Position numbers and translations under genes: made by a program. Below, piece by piece: positions 36,621 through 48,523 of a DNA stretch of 64,000 nucleotides. Source of the DNA: Episyrphus balteatus (taxonomy: Eukaryota > Arthropoda > Insecta > Diptera > Syrphidae); contig NC_079134.1 of NCBI RefSeq assembly GCF_945859705.1, forward strand, positions 38,764,576 to 38,828,575. Reading direction: 5' to 3'. The stretch's first letter is position 1. Every line of letters starts with the position of its first letter. The notes under the pieces are model-generated. The model was given only the letters and a program-made list of their open reading frames with translations, did not search any database and was not told where the DNA came from.

Positions 36621-38692
36621 CACTGAACCAAAAAGGTACATAAAATTAATGAATTCGTACATTAAATTAATGTATAAAAATTCATGGCAAATGAGCCAAT
36701 GTAAAAATTCATTAAATTTAAGAATCTTTTTAAGAACAAATTCATAAGGGAATGAATCTTTCTTAAAAATTAAGAATAAGTTCTTAAATTTTAAGAATTC
36801 TGTTCATAAATGAATTCGAAAAGTTTTGAACATGTTTAAGAAAAGTTTCTTAGATTTTAAGAAAAATTCATACAATTTAAGAATTATTTCTTAAATCTTT
36901 TTTTTTTTTTTTTCTTCTTTAATTTAAGAACAAAGTTTAAGAAAAGTTTCTTACATTTTATGATTATTTCTTAAATTTTATGATTTTTTTCATAAATTTC
37001 GTAAAAAATTGAATGAAATGTTGGTTAACTTTTATGAACAAAATCATAAAAACTATGAATTTTCTTAAAGTTTTATGATTGTTTTCATAAAATGTAATAC
37101 ACTTTTCATTAAAATGTATGCATTTATTTATATAGATGCATATAATATACATTACCATTCCAAGCATTTAATTTGTTCCTTAAAAAATTTTATTCCAATC
37201 AAACAAACATTTTAAAAATAAAAGAAATGATTGAGTTTAAACGTAATAAAAATGTTTTATTGGTCACTGTCACTATACATTTATTTTTTAATTTAATTTT
37301 TTTTTTAATTGATGCATCATCTGGAAAGATAAAAAAAAGTTTGTATTAGTAAAATAACTATGTACAATGTACTATTTGGTTCAAAAGATCAAAATAGGAG
37401 ATAGAATTATATTTTACCTTATTGTAATCGACAGCATTAGGCTCTGCAGCTGAAAGAAAAAACAATACAAAATTGAATAATTAGGGAAAGATCACAATAT
37501 AAAAAATTTAGGTAGATACATCATTATATAGAATAAAATAAAATTAAAACAAAATTTAAATATTTAAAGGAATTAAATAACATGCAACACTTACTAAATT
37601 CTATGTTTTCCAAACATGATGTGTTTGCTTTATTTTGCAATGACAACTTCGGGTGAACTGGATCTGTTGCAAATAGCCTTTAAGATGGTTTTTACGCTGC
37701 AGTATTAAGTGCCTTTTGCCGGTTCTATTATATTTCGCTTTTTTGCAACAATAACATGGTCTCAAATTGAACATTACTCACGTGCCTACTCATTTCACAA
37801 AAGTATCTAAATTATGTACCTATAACAAAAAAATTTAAAATATATTTAATATAATAAAAGAAAGAAATGTTTAACATATTATGTTTTTATACTTATCTGA
37901 ATATATGAGAAAGAGGCAACGTGAACCAACAATAATTTCCACTGTTGAAATGTCTTATACTCTTAAAAATTGTTTACGTGGTTTAAAATACATAACACAT
38001 AATAAATATTGTTTTTTATTCACAAATTTGTTTCGGCAACAACCGTCCACTTTGAATATCAGATGTTAAACTAAATCCGCAGAAAAATCCTTCGAAGGCA
38101 TAGATTCAAAACAACAGTTATTATTTTCTAGATTGATGAAAAAATACATAGACTTCAAGAAAATATACTTAAAAACTCAAATGGTAAGAATTTTTTCATA
38201 AATTATGTGTATTCTTTCATAAAATTTAATGAATTAATTCTTAAATTTCGGAAAAATATGAATTTCGAACTTAAAAAGTATGAACAGATTCTTAGATTTT
38301 AAGAATAAGTTCTTAATACCGAATGCAGGATAACGGTTAAATTTTTGTTATTTTTCAATTAATGAAAAAATACATTCATTTTAAGAAAAAATACTTAAAA
38401 ACACAAAATTTATGAATTCCTTACAAATCTAATAATTAGATTTTTCTCAATTTTAGAACGGAAAAAAGTCAATTTTAAAAAATTGTTTTAACTCAAAATA
38501 CAACTGAATGGAAAATAATAGTGAATTTCATTCATAAAATTATGTCCAGATTCTAAGATTCAGCAAAATATTCTTTCAAATTGGAGCTATATAAGAATTT
38601 GTGCTTAAATTTAATGAATTTTTCTTAAAAATGTATGAATTTTGGTTTATGAACAAGATTCATAGTTTTTAAGAGTAATAATTTTTTCAGTG
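36621..38692. mobile_element. Non-autonomous element, 2.1 kb, CACTGAA ends, TA target
   Basis: It begins CACTGAACCAAAAA and ends TTTTTTCAGTG, with TA on both sides. The interior at 36640-37090 and 38180-38680 is built of degenerate TTCTTAAA / TTCATAAA / TTTAAGAA motifs, forming long AT-rich subterminal arrays. The middle (about 37180-38090) is less repetitive and has only a 62-codon frame that resembles nothing I know. The element is bounded by the ends and TA only, so limits are moderately certain. Confidence 0.55.
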
Positions 38693-40596
38693 TATGAAGT
38701 TTAAACCATTTAATTTTCTACAGAAAAAATTACTGCTTGCACCAGACCTTGTTAAGATTTCCTTTGAACAGATTACGTCAAACAATCAGCATGCATTTCA
38801 CATCATTCTATAGAGATTAAAAGTAAATTTCAAAAAATAAATCAATTTGTCAACATCAAAACCAAAAAAAAGAAATTCTAAAAACAATCCTATTATAAAG
38901 TACACGCATTCTATGTTATATTCATATAATATTCGAAATTCAAACCTTAAAACCATTAGATTCTCTTTGATGAATTATATTTCACTAACGGGATCTGTAT
39001 ATAAATCTAATGATCCAAGATGCATTGAATTCAAATATGAATATATTGTGCTCTAATTCAGCTCTAGAGAAAATCCTATTAACTATAAGTCCTGGTGGCC
39101 TAAGGGGAAACAATGAAGTGAGACAGAGATTCTAGATGAGATGTATACAGGGAACAACAGAAATACTCCCTTGCATCACTTTGAGCTACATACAAATAAA
39201 ACTACGTAATATACTTATGTATAAAAGAGTAGGTAATGATACATTTTAAAAACAAGTGATTTAAGAGAATTAAAAATTATTAATGACATTTATTTTTTTG
39301 TGCATCAATTTTAAAATCGTATTGTGGTTAATATTGGTGCCAAGATACAAATCCACTCTTTGTATAAAATAACAAATTTTTAATGTCTCAGGTTTTAAAA
39401 AATTTCAATGACTGAACTGAACAGTCATGATTCTAAGATAAAGAAGTTCATGCCATTTTGGTGAGAACTACGCCTCCTAAAAAAAGTCTACAAACAGCAA
39501 TGATTTAAATGAGATGTGTAGGAGATTTCACCATTGTTTCATTTGGACTTGTTTAAGTGTCCTTTTTTATCCGATGATGTTTTAATAAATTTATAATTTT
39601 ATAAGCTCAAATGAAGTTTACTTAATTGTCTACAGAAATATGTATTTTCAGTAATAAATAAAATTTGTATTATAATATCCTTCGCAAAAAAAAATAGTTT
39701 GAATGAATAATTCAAACATTAGAAAATAGTATTTCATTTGATTCAACTGATAAGACACAGACAAAAATTTACAAAAAGAAGTAAAATTATATTTCACTGC
39801 CTATATAAGCTTTTATCAAAAAAAGGTCACTGTGGCGTATACGTAACTTTTTTTCCTTCGAAAAAAAAACTAAAAAACGAAAAGGTTTCTTTCGCTAGGA
39901 AATTCATCAAGCCAAATGAATGTTGATAACCAATTTAATAATATACTAATAATTTGTTTAAAGGACAAAAAAAAAAATGAGTTGGAATATAAAAATATCG
40001 AATTTAGATCTCCAAAGATGTTGTTTTCTTTTAACAGCTCCATTTCGCAAAATTTTTACTTCTGAAAACATTAGTTTTATTGAATCAAGATTTAATAACC
40101 ATTTAAGCTTATTTCACAGTTTTTTGTCTAAGAGGATTTTAATAGATTTTAAGTGATTTTTCTTTTTTTTTTACTCTCACATCATTTTATTTCAAAACGC
40201 TAAACTATATTTTTTTTTATTTTTTATAAGAAAAAAATATTTTTTAATAGTGGGGCGGCCTAGCAACAAAATCGTACAATTTGTGATAAAAGCATGAAAT
40301 TTACATCGTTGGTAGTACTCAATATAAGAGTTATTTTGAGATATTGATATAAGAGTTTTTCTGTGTTGCACTCGCTTTGTTCCATATCAAAGTATAGGTA
40401 ATGAAACATTTTTATTAATATGATACATGATTTCGAGGTATTTTTAAACGCCCGATCGAATAACACTAATATCAAAATGCCTCGACCATCATGAATAGTC
40501 TTTTACTTAAGCAGCTAGAGTCAGAATATTACCAATTACTCATTGAAAATAAGTGGTAGCCTGATGAAATTTTGAATGGACGTTTCATTTACCATA

Positions 40597-41041
40597 CACT
40601 GAGGGAAAAACCGCAACGTAAAATGTAATATGTTCAACGTTGATTTAATGTTGAAAAAACTAACATAAAATATCTTTAAATTAAAATTGAAACAACATAA
40701 GAAATTTTTTAATTTTTGTCGGGCTTCAGCTTTTGTTGCATTTTATCACCCTAATTTTCAACAGTGAGATAGCACAGTGATAAAGCATTCGCCTAGTAAC
40801 CCAAGAGTTGTAGGTTCGATCCCCAGCGGCTGCCCTTTTTTTCTATTTTTTTTAATAAATTTATGCTTTTTTTAAAAGTTGAAACAACTTTGATTTAAAA
40901 ATGTTTTATAACGGCAAACCACTTTAAACTAACGATGTTCTACTTTAATTTTAAAATGTTCGTCTTCAACGCAAAATCATTTCGAAAAATAGTTGAATCA
41001 ACGTGGTTTTCGTTGATTTTAAGTTGTTTTTTCCCTCAGTG
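40597..41041. mobile_element. MITE with CACTGAGGGAAAAA ends carrying a tRNA-like unit
   Basis: The 14-bp ends CACTGAGGGAAAAA and TTTTTCCCTCAGTG are perfect inverted repeats, flanked by TA on both sides. Subterminal AACGTTGATTTAA-like motifs recur in both orientations. The middle holds a tRNA-like sequence followed by a T run (40764-40841). No protein frame is present. It is 445 bp long. Confidence 0.75.
40764..40841 (+). ncRNA. tRNA-like sequence with RNA polymerase III boxes
   Basis: TAGCACAGTGA (40770-40780) fits the box A consensus. GGTTCGATCCC (40813-40823) fits box B in 10 of 11 positions. The spacing of about 43 nt is normal, and a terminator-like T7 run follows at 40835. A full cloverleaf does not form: the acceptor and anticodon stems do not pair. 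It is therefore read as tRNA-derived and possibly transcribed, not as a working tRNA gene. It lies wholly inside a DNA-transposon-like MITE. Confidence 0.5.
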
Positions 41042-42879
41042 TAGAAAAAAATAATAAAATATGCCCATCAAAACATTTTGGGTTAAAGGGTGTTTTTTAG
41101 GGTGAAAGAAGACTTTTGAAATGGTAACATTGCATGCCATGAAAAATGTATGTTTTTTTTCACTGCATACAAATGTTATACATTATGGTGGGTCAAAAAA
41201 ATCGAAATTCGTTTTTTCGATTCTGTATTCCAAAAAATCGATTGATAGACACCTCTAGAATATACACACCAAATATGAGCTCTTTATATTAATGGGAAGG
41301 TCCTCCGCTTCGCAATTTTCCATTTTTACATCAAACTTCTACTAAAAAAAAATCATTTTTTTATTAATTGACTTTTAAGCAAATTTTTTTTACATATTCT
41401 TGTAGAAAATTGAACGCTCTACAAAAAAGGCCTTATACACTTTTTCAAAGCGCACAATTGAGCGCGACTACAACGCTTTTAAAATTTCTTTGAGATTGTT
41501 ATTAAATGGCTAAGTCGCGGCGTTTTACAATTTTTTTTATTTAACTGTTTTTTTTTTTTTTTTTTTAATAAAACCATAATTTTCGAAGTACAAACTACAA
41601 ACTAACCAAAAACTGGTTTCTTCACCAATATGAAAAGTCTGTATTTTAAGATCTCCATCGAATTAATTTCATCGTGCAGTTCAACATGCTTAAAGCATTT
41701 TATAAGAAATAAAAACAGTAGTGTAAAAAACATAAAACATAAAAGAATTGGAACTGCAAAAGAAGTATGAAATTTGAGTTCTTGTATTCTGATGAATTTT
41801 CAGAAAATATCATTCATCATCAGAAAATATCATTTTAATACCTATAATTAAAAAAAAATAATTATCTCATTTAGACTCTAGTGAAAACAGGTTATAAAAC
41901 CAATATTTCAAAAAAAAAAGTTCAATGTTCCGTTTTATCAAATTTAATTTTTCAGGAAAAATACTTCAATTTTTTCAAAGTCAAAAAATATAGAAAGGAA
42001 GCTGCGTAGCTCCTAATCACAATCTATTGGATTTGTTACTTAAATGAAAATCATTAACTTACGATAAGTGATATTTTATCAAAAATTACTCAATCAGTCT
42101 TGTTAAGTTGGTTATAAGAGTAGCTCACATACAATGGAACAGAGAGAAAAGTGATTGAAATTACTAAGACTGTCAACCTCAGGCCCCTTTTATTCAAAGA
42201 AAATGTTATTGTAATTATTTCCCATCATTATTTTCCTGGCCAAAACACAATTTGACTGGACAACTGGGTCCTTTTCAAACTTCAAACGATATTGAATTAT
42301 TAACTGATCTTGAAAAATGTAGTATTAAAAGATTTTTAATCAATCAAAATTCTTAATTGGAAACTGGCTTTTATCAAAAATGGGGCACTGTGGTGTATAC
42401 GTAATATTTTGTTCGTTTGAAAAACTTGTAAATTTGTATATGTTTTTTTTCATCTTTTTAGTTGAGAATAATGTTCGAAGTAGCTTATCTGAGTGAAATT
42501 GAATTTTATTTGTTCCTTGACTGAAAGTATTATTAAAGCATTACAAGTCTTTGACTTAATGGTTTCTATTAAGACTATACTTTAAAAAATTTCGACAAAA
42601 CCCGTTTTTTTTAATTAATGTTATCAAACTGTTCAGCTATAAACCAGATTTATAACAAGGCCATGTTCAATTACCTGAGTTTTGAAAATGGCAACGCACG
42701 TTTTGCAAGGTTATAAGAATAATTTCGTCCTTTGTAACCCAAAATGCCCCATTTCCATAACGATGACTCTGTGTTAGAATGAAAACAAGGAGTTGAAAGG
42801 CCTTACACCCATATAGGTTAAACAGAAATCATAAATGTGACTCCACTATAAACTTCATGTCTTATGTGTTCTATATTAA

Positions 42880-44470
42880 AACCACTCCCCGACAAGCCAT
42901 CAGTGTGTTATGATGCTCTACCTCCTCTCTCTCTCTCTCCCTTGTCTATACCAAAACAAATTGAACATACAAACTTCTGGTTTCATATGAAAAGATAAAA
43001 CCTTGCGTCACAAAGTTTTGTTTTTCCTGGAATTACATGTCCTCTCTCTCTCTCTCTCTCTCTGTAACCTAAGTCACTTTTCAAGAATCGTGTCAGTAGT
43101 TGCACAACTTCAATCTAAAACGCTCAATTTAACTCAACAAACTCATGTCATATCCTACCTACAGAACAGCTTTGCTTTGTGAGTGCTATTTGTCCAGTTT
43201 GTTTTAACTTTTCTTTTTATTTTTTCATTTAACTATGGAGAAACGTTCACCGCACAATTGTCCTTTTTTTCCAGTCCATTCAAAAGGCTTGGAAGAATCA
43301 ACTTTTGGAACACAAAAAAAAAAAGAAACAACAAATCCCAGAGTAACGCGTGCATTCTCTCTCTAAGGGATGACAACGATGACGACAAGGACAATGACGA
43401 CAACAACGACGAAGGAAGGAATCATCCGAGAAAACTTGTTCCTATAGAGGATTGCTTCAGGGCAATCGACTAAGACGACCATGATGATGACAACAACGAG
43501 ACACTGTAAATAAGGGACGATAATGGTGACCATAACTGTTTGGAGTGATATCTCTGGCGATGCAGCAGCATTCACCATGTGATATGGAGACTAGAGGACC
43601 CTGAGCTCCAATCCCATTGCAATGTTTGTGTTTATAGAATGTGTGTGTGTGTGCTTAAGTCCTTCCAAACAAAGTCGTCGTCGTCTTATAGTTCAACCCA
43701 AATCTTCAAAGTTTTTAGAACTTGAACGATAGCATCCTTTTTTTTCATCGCCTTCTTTCTCAAGTTGAAAAGATTTTCTATAGTTTTTTTTTTTGTTTTG
43801 TTTCTAAATTTTGTTTTTTTTTTTTTTTATTTTGTTTGTGTTAGTCGAGATTAAGTTTCACTTTAAAGTTTTCCAATTCTAGGAAAACTGCTGAAACTTC
43901 ATTTTCTTGGATTGGCCCTGCAAAAGCTGCAAAAATAGTAGAATAAGAAGAAGACACACAAATACAACACTCTCTAACAGCAACAACCACTCAATGTCAT
44001 TGTGGGTGTTGAAAGTTGAGTCCTGTGGATGCACACGTGCAGCCAGAACCAACTTAGCGCGGCGGGTCTGTCTGCTCTGAAAAGGGTTAGTAACAATATA
44101 AAGTCTCGACTTGACTCGAACGTCAACTTCGACATCCTCCTGTTTTTTTTTGTTCGTAAATAAAAAATCCAAGCCACTTAGGAGTTTGTTCTGTTTCATA
44201 TTACTGAACAACAAAAAAAAAATGGATCTTACGACAGAGAATCGATTTCAATTTTTCTAAATAAAAGAAAAAACAAAAAATGAACAACTATAATCGGTTT
44301 TTTTTTTTTTGTATGAAGAGAGATTTTCAATTGAATTCACTTTAATCGGTATCGGTAAAGTGCACTTTGAATCCACGCTACGTATTCGTATAGGTACCGT
44401 GGGAGGACGCTCATGTCTGTTGAGAAGTTTTGTAATTGTGTAGCATATGGGAAGCTATAAGTCGTTTTGA
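42880..44470 (+). other. Less repetitive intronic stretch with CT and GT microsatellites
   Basis: CT microsatellites lie at about 42926-42940 and 43041-43062, a GT run at 43638-43652, and GACAAC/GACGAC codon-like triplet runs at 43370-43425. The surroundings contain fewer homopolymers than elsewhere in the intron. Frames of about 96 and 111 codons occur on opposite strands, without any recognisable motif or splice context. Possibly regulatory; nothing firm. Confidence 0.3.
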
Positions 44471-44718
44471 TACTTAGTAGTTCTTGGGTATTTAAAAGAA
44501 TTGCTAACAAGTGGTGTTTATGTTGTTTTAGAGAAAAGTAATTGAATTCTCAAAGAAGTTACCCCCATGTTTTTTTTTTTTGCAAGTTTGACTTGTTTTC
44601 AAGTTTTTTTTTTAGATTAATTTCTAATAAAATTATTACTTTCTGTTTACTTATATTTTTTTTTTTGTAATCTTGTGATCTAGCTTGAAATATTATTTCC
44701 TTGTAATTAGATTAACGA

Positions 44719-44732
44719 GGGGGGGGGGGGGT
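44719..44732 (+). repeat. Poly-G run
   Basis: A dozen or more consecutive G residues occur in an otherwise very AT-rich intron, immediately upstream of the element at 44778. A homopolymer of this kind is prone to length error in assembly. Confidence 0.8.
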
Positions 44733-44777
44733 AGAAGTTTAATAGTCAATAAGGATCTAAAACTTCTATTCTGATAA

Positions 44778-45385
44778 CACTGGTCGGCAACGAAAATGGA
44801 GCTTGAAACAAACTTTTCTAAAGGACTTTTATGTCTGAAGTCAAAATTTCACTGGCAAGTCAAGTTTTCGAAATATTTAAATATTAATAGGTCAAAAACG
44901 CATTTTTGTGGTACTTTTGGCGTTGAATTTCACCACTGTTAAATTTTTTTTCGCAAAACTACATATGCAATATTCAAAAGCCATATTTTATCGTCTTAAA
45001 TACGTTTATTTTTATTTTTCAAATTTATTTTTTTCTAAAAGATATTTGGTCTAGAAAGGTATGATATCTCAAAATCTTGGTGGTTAAGGTAACTTATGGT
45101 TTTTGAAGCAGATTTGAAGTAAATTTCAGTTTTCGACTCCTGATTCGGTTGAAAAAATAGCAAAATATTACGGTAAAATAATATTTTTAGATCAAATGTC
45201 AAAAAACATATCATTTAAAATTAGTTTTTGGGACTTTTTAGTTAAAATTGTGATGAGCAGAGCAAAAACTAGATGTGATGGAAAAAATCTGTAAACTGTT
45301 TTGAATTCAGCACACTCAAGTTTATTAAATTCACCTTACAGAGTTCTTGCTCCCGACTTTTTTTGTTTTTTTTTGCCGACCAGTG
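44778..45385. mobile_element. Non-autonomous DNA element with CACTGGTCGGCAA ends
   Basis: The 13-bp ends CACTGGTCGGCAA and TTGCCGACCAGTG are perfect inverted repeats. TAA flanks both ends (44775-44777 and 45386-45388), suggesting a 3-bp duplication. CAC-initial ends with 2-3 bp duplications are reminiscent of CMC (CACTA-like) elements, but no transposase is present. It is 608 bp long. Confidence 0.75.
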
Positions 45386-45428
45386 TAATACTACAATCCA
45401 CTGCCTCTTACCTTTGCTTTTAGGCATA

Positions 45429-46123
45429 GGGTCAAAATTCTGGCTTCAAAATTCTGCTTTTCAAAATTCTGCTTTTTGAAATTCTGGTTTTCAAAATTCT
45501 GCCATTATTATACTTAACCAAAAATATTCTGCCAATTCTAAAGAAAAATACACCTCATTAATGTAATTCAACATTGGTTTTTTCCTAAATTTTTTTTGTG
45601 TAAGTGTGGCAAATATTTTTTAAAATGCATAGACTGATTTTCTTTAAATAAATTGTTGTTTGATACAAAATATTTCTTTTCTTATTCAAATTTTTGAATA
45701 TTCATCTTTATTTGATAAATTAAAAAATTTTAAATTATTTTCGGAAATTTTTAGTATTAAAAACCTTTTCTTAATATTTTCAAATTTATTCATTTATAAA
45801 ACAAAAATTAATATGCATTCAAAGAATGACAAATTACTAAGGTAAGTAATCAAATAAGCAGATCATTTTTCAAGAAGATCATTTTACAGAATTCTGCAAA
45901 AAATTAAAAAAGGGTTTGGAAAATGTTAAAAAGCGCGCGCTTTTTAACATTTTCCAAACCCTTTTTTAATTTTTTGCAGAATTTTGAAAAACAAAATTAT
46001 GAAAGCAGAGTTTTGAAAAACAGAATTTTGAAAATTAGAATTTTGAAAGCAGAATTTTGTAAAGCAGAATTTTGAAAGCAGAATTTTGACAAAAGAATTT
46101 TGACCCCGGCAGAATTTTGACCC
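45429..46123. mobile_element. Fold-back element with inverted GCAGAATTTTGA arrays
   Basis: It starts GGGTCAAAATTCTGGC and ends with the complement, AGAATTTTGACCC. The left side has five or so copies of TTCAAAATTCTGC; the right side has eight or so copies of GCAGAATTTTGAAA in the opposite sense. A perfect 92-bp palindrome lies inside, at 45891-45982. Minus-strand open frames over the right part simply translate the repeat (KFCFQNS-like strings) and are not genes. Confidence 0.7.
45891..45982. repeat. 92-bp perfect palindrome, no spacer
   Basis: Reading outward from the centre between 45936 and 45937 (AAGCGC/GCGCTT), all 46 positions on each side are complementary, ending at ATTCTGCAAA / TTTGCAGAAT. 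It contains GGGTTTGGAAAATG and its exact complement. It lies between the two minisatellite arms of the fold-back element. Confidence 0.95.
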
Positions 46124-46215
46124 CAACCCTTGCTTTTATTGGTCTAGTAGATTTGTTCTCGTATAAAAGCTTCTGAATCTGTATCGAGTTATTTCCTAAG
46201 TGACATATCATTTCA

Positions 46216-46451
46216 AGCGTAGAGAATGAGAAGGGGTTAAGTGACATTTTCGATTTTTTTTTTTTTTTTTGATTTTTTCCTGTTGTCATTGTCATTCATT
46301 TAGTGTCCTTATCCTTAATTTAGAAGTAGCCTTAAATCATTTTTCTAAATCCCTCTCATTTTCATACAAAAAAGCCATAAACCAAAAACTTTAAACGACG
46401 ATTACTCAAAACTCGAAATATGTCACTTAACCCCTTCTCATTCTTAACGCT
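46216..46451. mobile_element. Hairpin MITE with GAATGAGAAGGGGTTAAGTG ends
   Basis: The left end reads AGCGTAGAGAATGAGAAGG and continues GGTTAAGTGACA. The right end is its complement with two mismatches. It is 236 bp long. It shares the GGGGTTAAGT core with 33187-33362. No coding capacity is seen. Confidence 0.8.
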
Positions 46452-47382
46452 TCTTTGAAAACGATTCAAGTAAGCTTAAATTCCCAATAGCGTGTCACAA
46501 TGTCTGAAAGTTCGGAGGAGTAAAAGTGAATGAACTAGCCAAAGAGCTATAAAAAAAGGCGCGGAAAATCTCATGTACCTATACAAAGAATAAATAGAAA
46601 ATCCAATTTCTAAGATTCCTAAAAGTTTAAATAGGTATACATTAAAGCTCAGTAGCTAAGTTGTTACTCATTCGCAAAAATTGCGGCTATACCCGTAATA
46701 AATACTACCCTCCGCTGTAAAAAATTGATATAAATGAATTTTCGAACTTGCTAAAATTATTAAGACCAACTTTATTATCTTTGGCAATTTTAATGTAAAA
46801 CACATACCTATTTTGGGTCTTTTAATCTTTTCTCCGTCCACTCTCTAGCGTTATTATAGCTATGAGCGAAAGTCTTGTTAAAATTGAAATACCACCGAGG
46901 TTAAAAAACGGTAAAACTAACTGAGAAGGCTTTAAGAATGCAAGCGAGGATAATGTTGAAGTAAGGGTATCACTAAAAACCCCTCTTGAAATTGAAGAAG
47001 TGATAGGTAAGAGGTATTTAAAGAAAGGCGAAAAGTGCATAAAAATGGCAGCAAATTCTTACGCCTCAACAGAAAGCTAATTTAAAATACCTTTAATGTA
47101 TGTTTTATTTATAATCCCTTAGCTTGCATCAAGGGGCCAGTTGCTACTTTTTTTCAAGGCAACTTCCATGATTTCGCTATCAGATCTCCGATGCTATTTC
47201 CATCACCAGGTCGTCTGCTTACGCAAATGCCTTCACTCACCGAGCTCGAAGCTCGAATTTAATAAGGAATTCGTTCATGACAATAAATTAACCATAATTA
47301 GGTTAAGAGTCTAGATTTTAGCATAGACAAGACACATTCCACATTGTGATAAGATCATCTTAACACGTCGACATGAATGGTA

Positions 47383-47881
47383 GGAAATGGTAACGGAGTT
47401 ACGAATAACAGAGTTACGCGCGACAGAGTTACGGCCGTCAAAATTACGCGAAACCGAAGTTACGAAAAACTAGAGTTACGAATTCTAAAGTTGTGTTAAG
47501 CTATGACATGTGATTTTTGGGTTGGCAACAATTGCGAGGAACGATATGGAATTATGGAAACATAAATAAGATAACATCGATTCTCATTGGTGGTGGTGAA
47601 CTGATGTGCAATGGGGTTGTTTTTTGCATAAAAAGATTAAACCACACCCATTTTCGTTAAAATCTATTAAAATAACCAATGAGAATCGATGTTATCTTAT
47701 TTATGTTTCCATAATTCCATATCGTTCCTCGCAATTGTTGCCAACCCAAAAATCACATGTCATAGCTTAACATAACTTAAGAATTCGTAACTCTAGTTTT
47801 TCGTAACTTCGGTTTCGCGTAACTTTGACGCTCGTAACTCTGTCGCCCGTAACTCTGGTATTCGTAACTTCATCGGTTTCC
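47383..47881. mobile_element. Hairpin MITE whose outer arms are AGTTACG arrays
   Basis: The arms of about 210 bp are near-perfect complements. Inner arms contain GGTTGGCAACAATTGCGAGG and AAGATAACATCGATTCTCAT with their complements. The outer 80 bp of each arm carry about six AGTTACG or near-AGTTACG units (CAGAGTTACG, CGAAGTTACG, TAGAGTTACG). The loop of about 90 bp has no gene. Strong arm identity suggests recent mobility. Confidence 0.85.
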
Positions 47882-48335
47882 CCGGGGATAATGATATCTG
47901 ACTTTGGCGATTTGTATGGCGAAAAGCTGTTAATTGCCCAGGAAATCTTTTTCTTTGTTTTAATTTCCATTAAGCTGGATGGGCACTTATAACTTGATTA
48001 ACTTCAGGACAACTGTTTTTGCAGTCCGAAAAATGGAAGTTCATCAAAATCTCGAGGGTTTCGATAGTTCTCTCCTTGTGCCATATTCACGGACAAGAAT
48101 GATCTTTTGAAACAACTTTGCATATTCTGGCCAAATCTTTCATGCTTTGTATAGGTTCAAAAGTAACCTTATTAAAGTTTATCACGATAAGTCGATTTTA
48201 CCTAAGGTGGTCCGCCATTATGCCACCCAGTAAGTTAGTATCGTCATTGAGGAACCAGTAGGTAATTTGTGGAGATTTGTTTCTTTGCTAAAGAAAAGTT
48301 CTTCATTAGTTTTTAAGCTTTATCTGAGAAAAAAA

Positions 48336-48523
48336 TATTCGGTCTTATCACGAATTCCATTTGTATTAGAAATTTTCTACGATTCCCCAAAAACAATCAC
48401 GGAATCAGTTCGTAATGGAAAATTTCATACAAATTGTCACTACGATCGGATTTTGTGATTGTTTTTTTCGGGAATCTTAGAAAATTTCCGTAACGAATGG
48501 AATTTGTGATAAGACCGAGTATT
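48336..48523. mobile_element. Hairpin MITE, 190 bp
   Basis: The left arm reads TATTCGGTCTTATCACGAATTCCATT (shown here as 48336-48361) and the right arm ends with AATGGAATTTGTGATAAG then ACCGAGTA. Further in, AGAAATTTTCTA / TAGAAAATTT and CAATCAC / GTGATTG also pair. No coding capacity is seen. Confidence 0.8.

Noticed and set aside
40764..40841. Functional tRNA gene
   Set aside because: Box A and B are good, but acceptor and anticodon stems do not pair; it is a tRNA-derived part of a MITE.
43879..44214. 111-codon minus-strand frame with a hydrophobic C-terminal stretch
   Set aside because: No motif, no homologue recognised, no splice or promoter context; frames of this size occur by chance in a less AT-rich patch.
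45944..46295. Minus-strand frames reading KFCFQNSNFQNS-like repeats
   Set aside because: They are translations of the GCAGAATTTTGAAA minisatellite.
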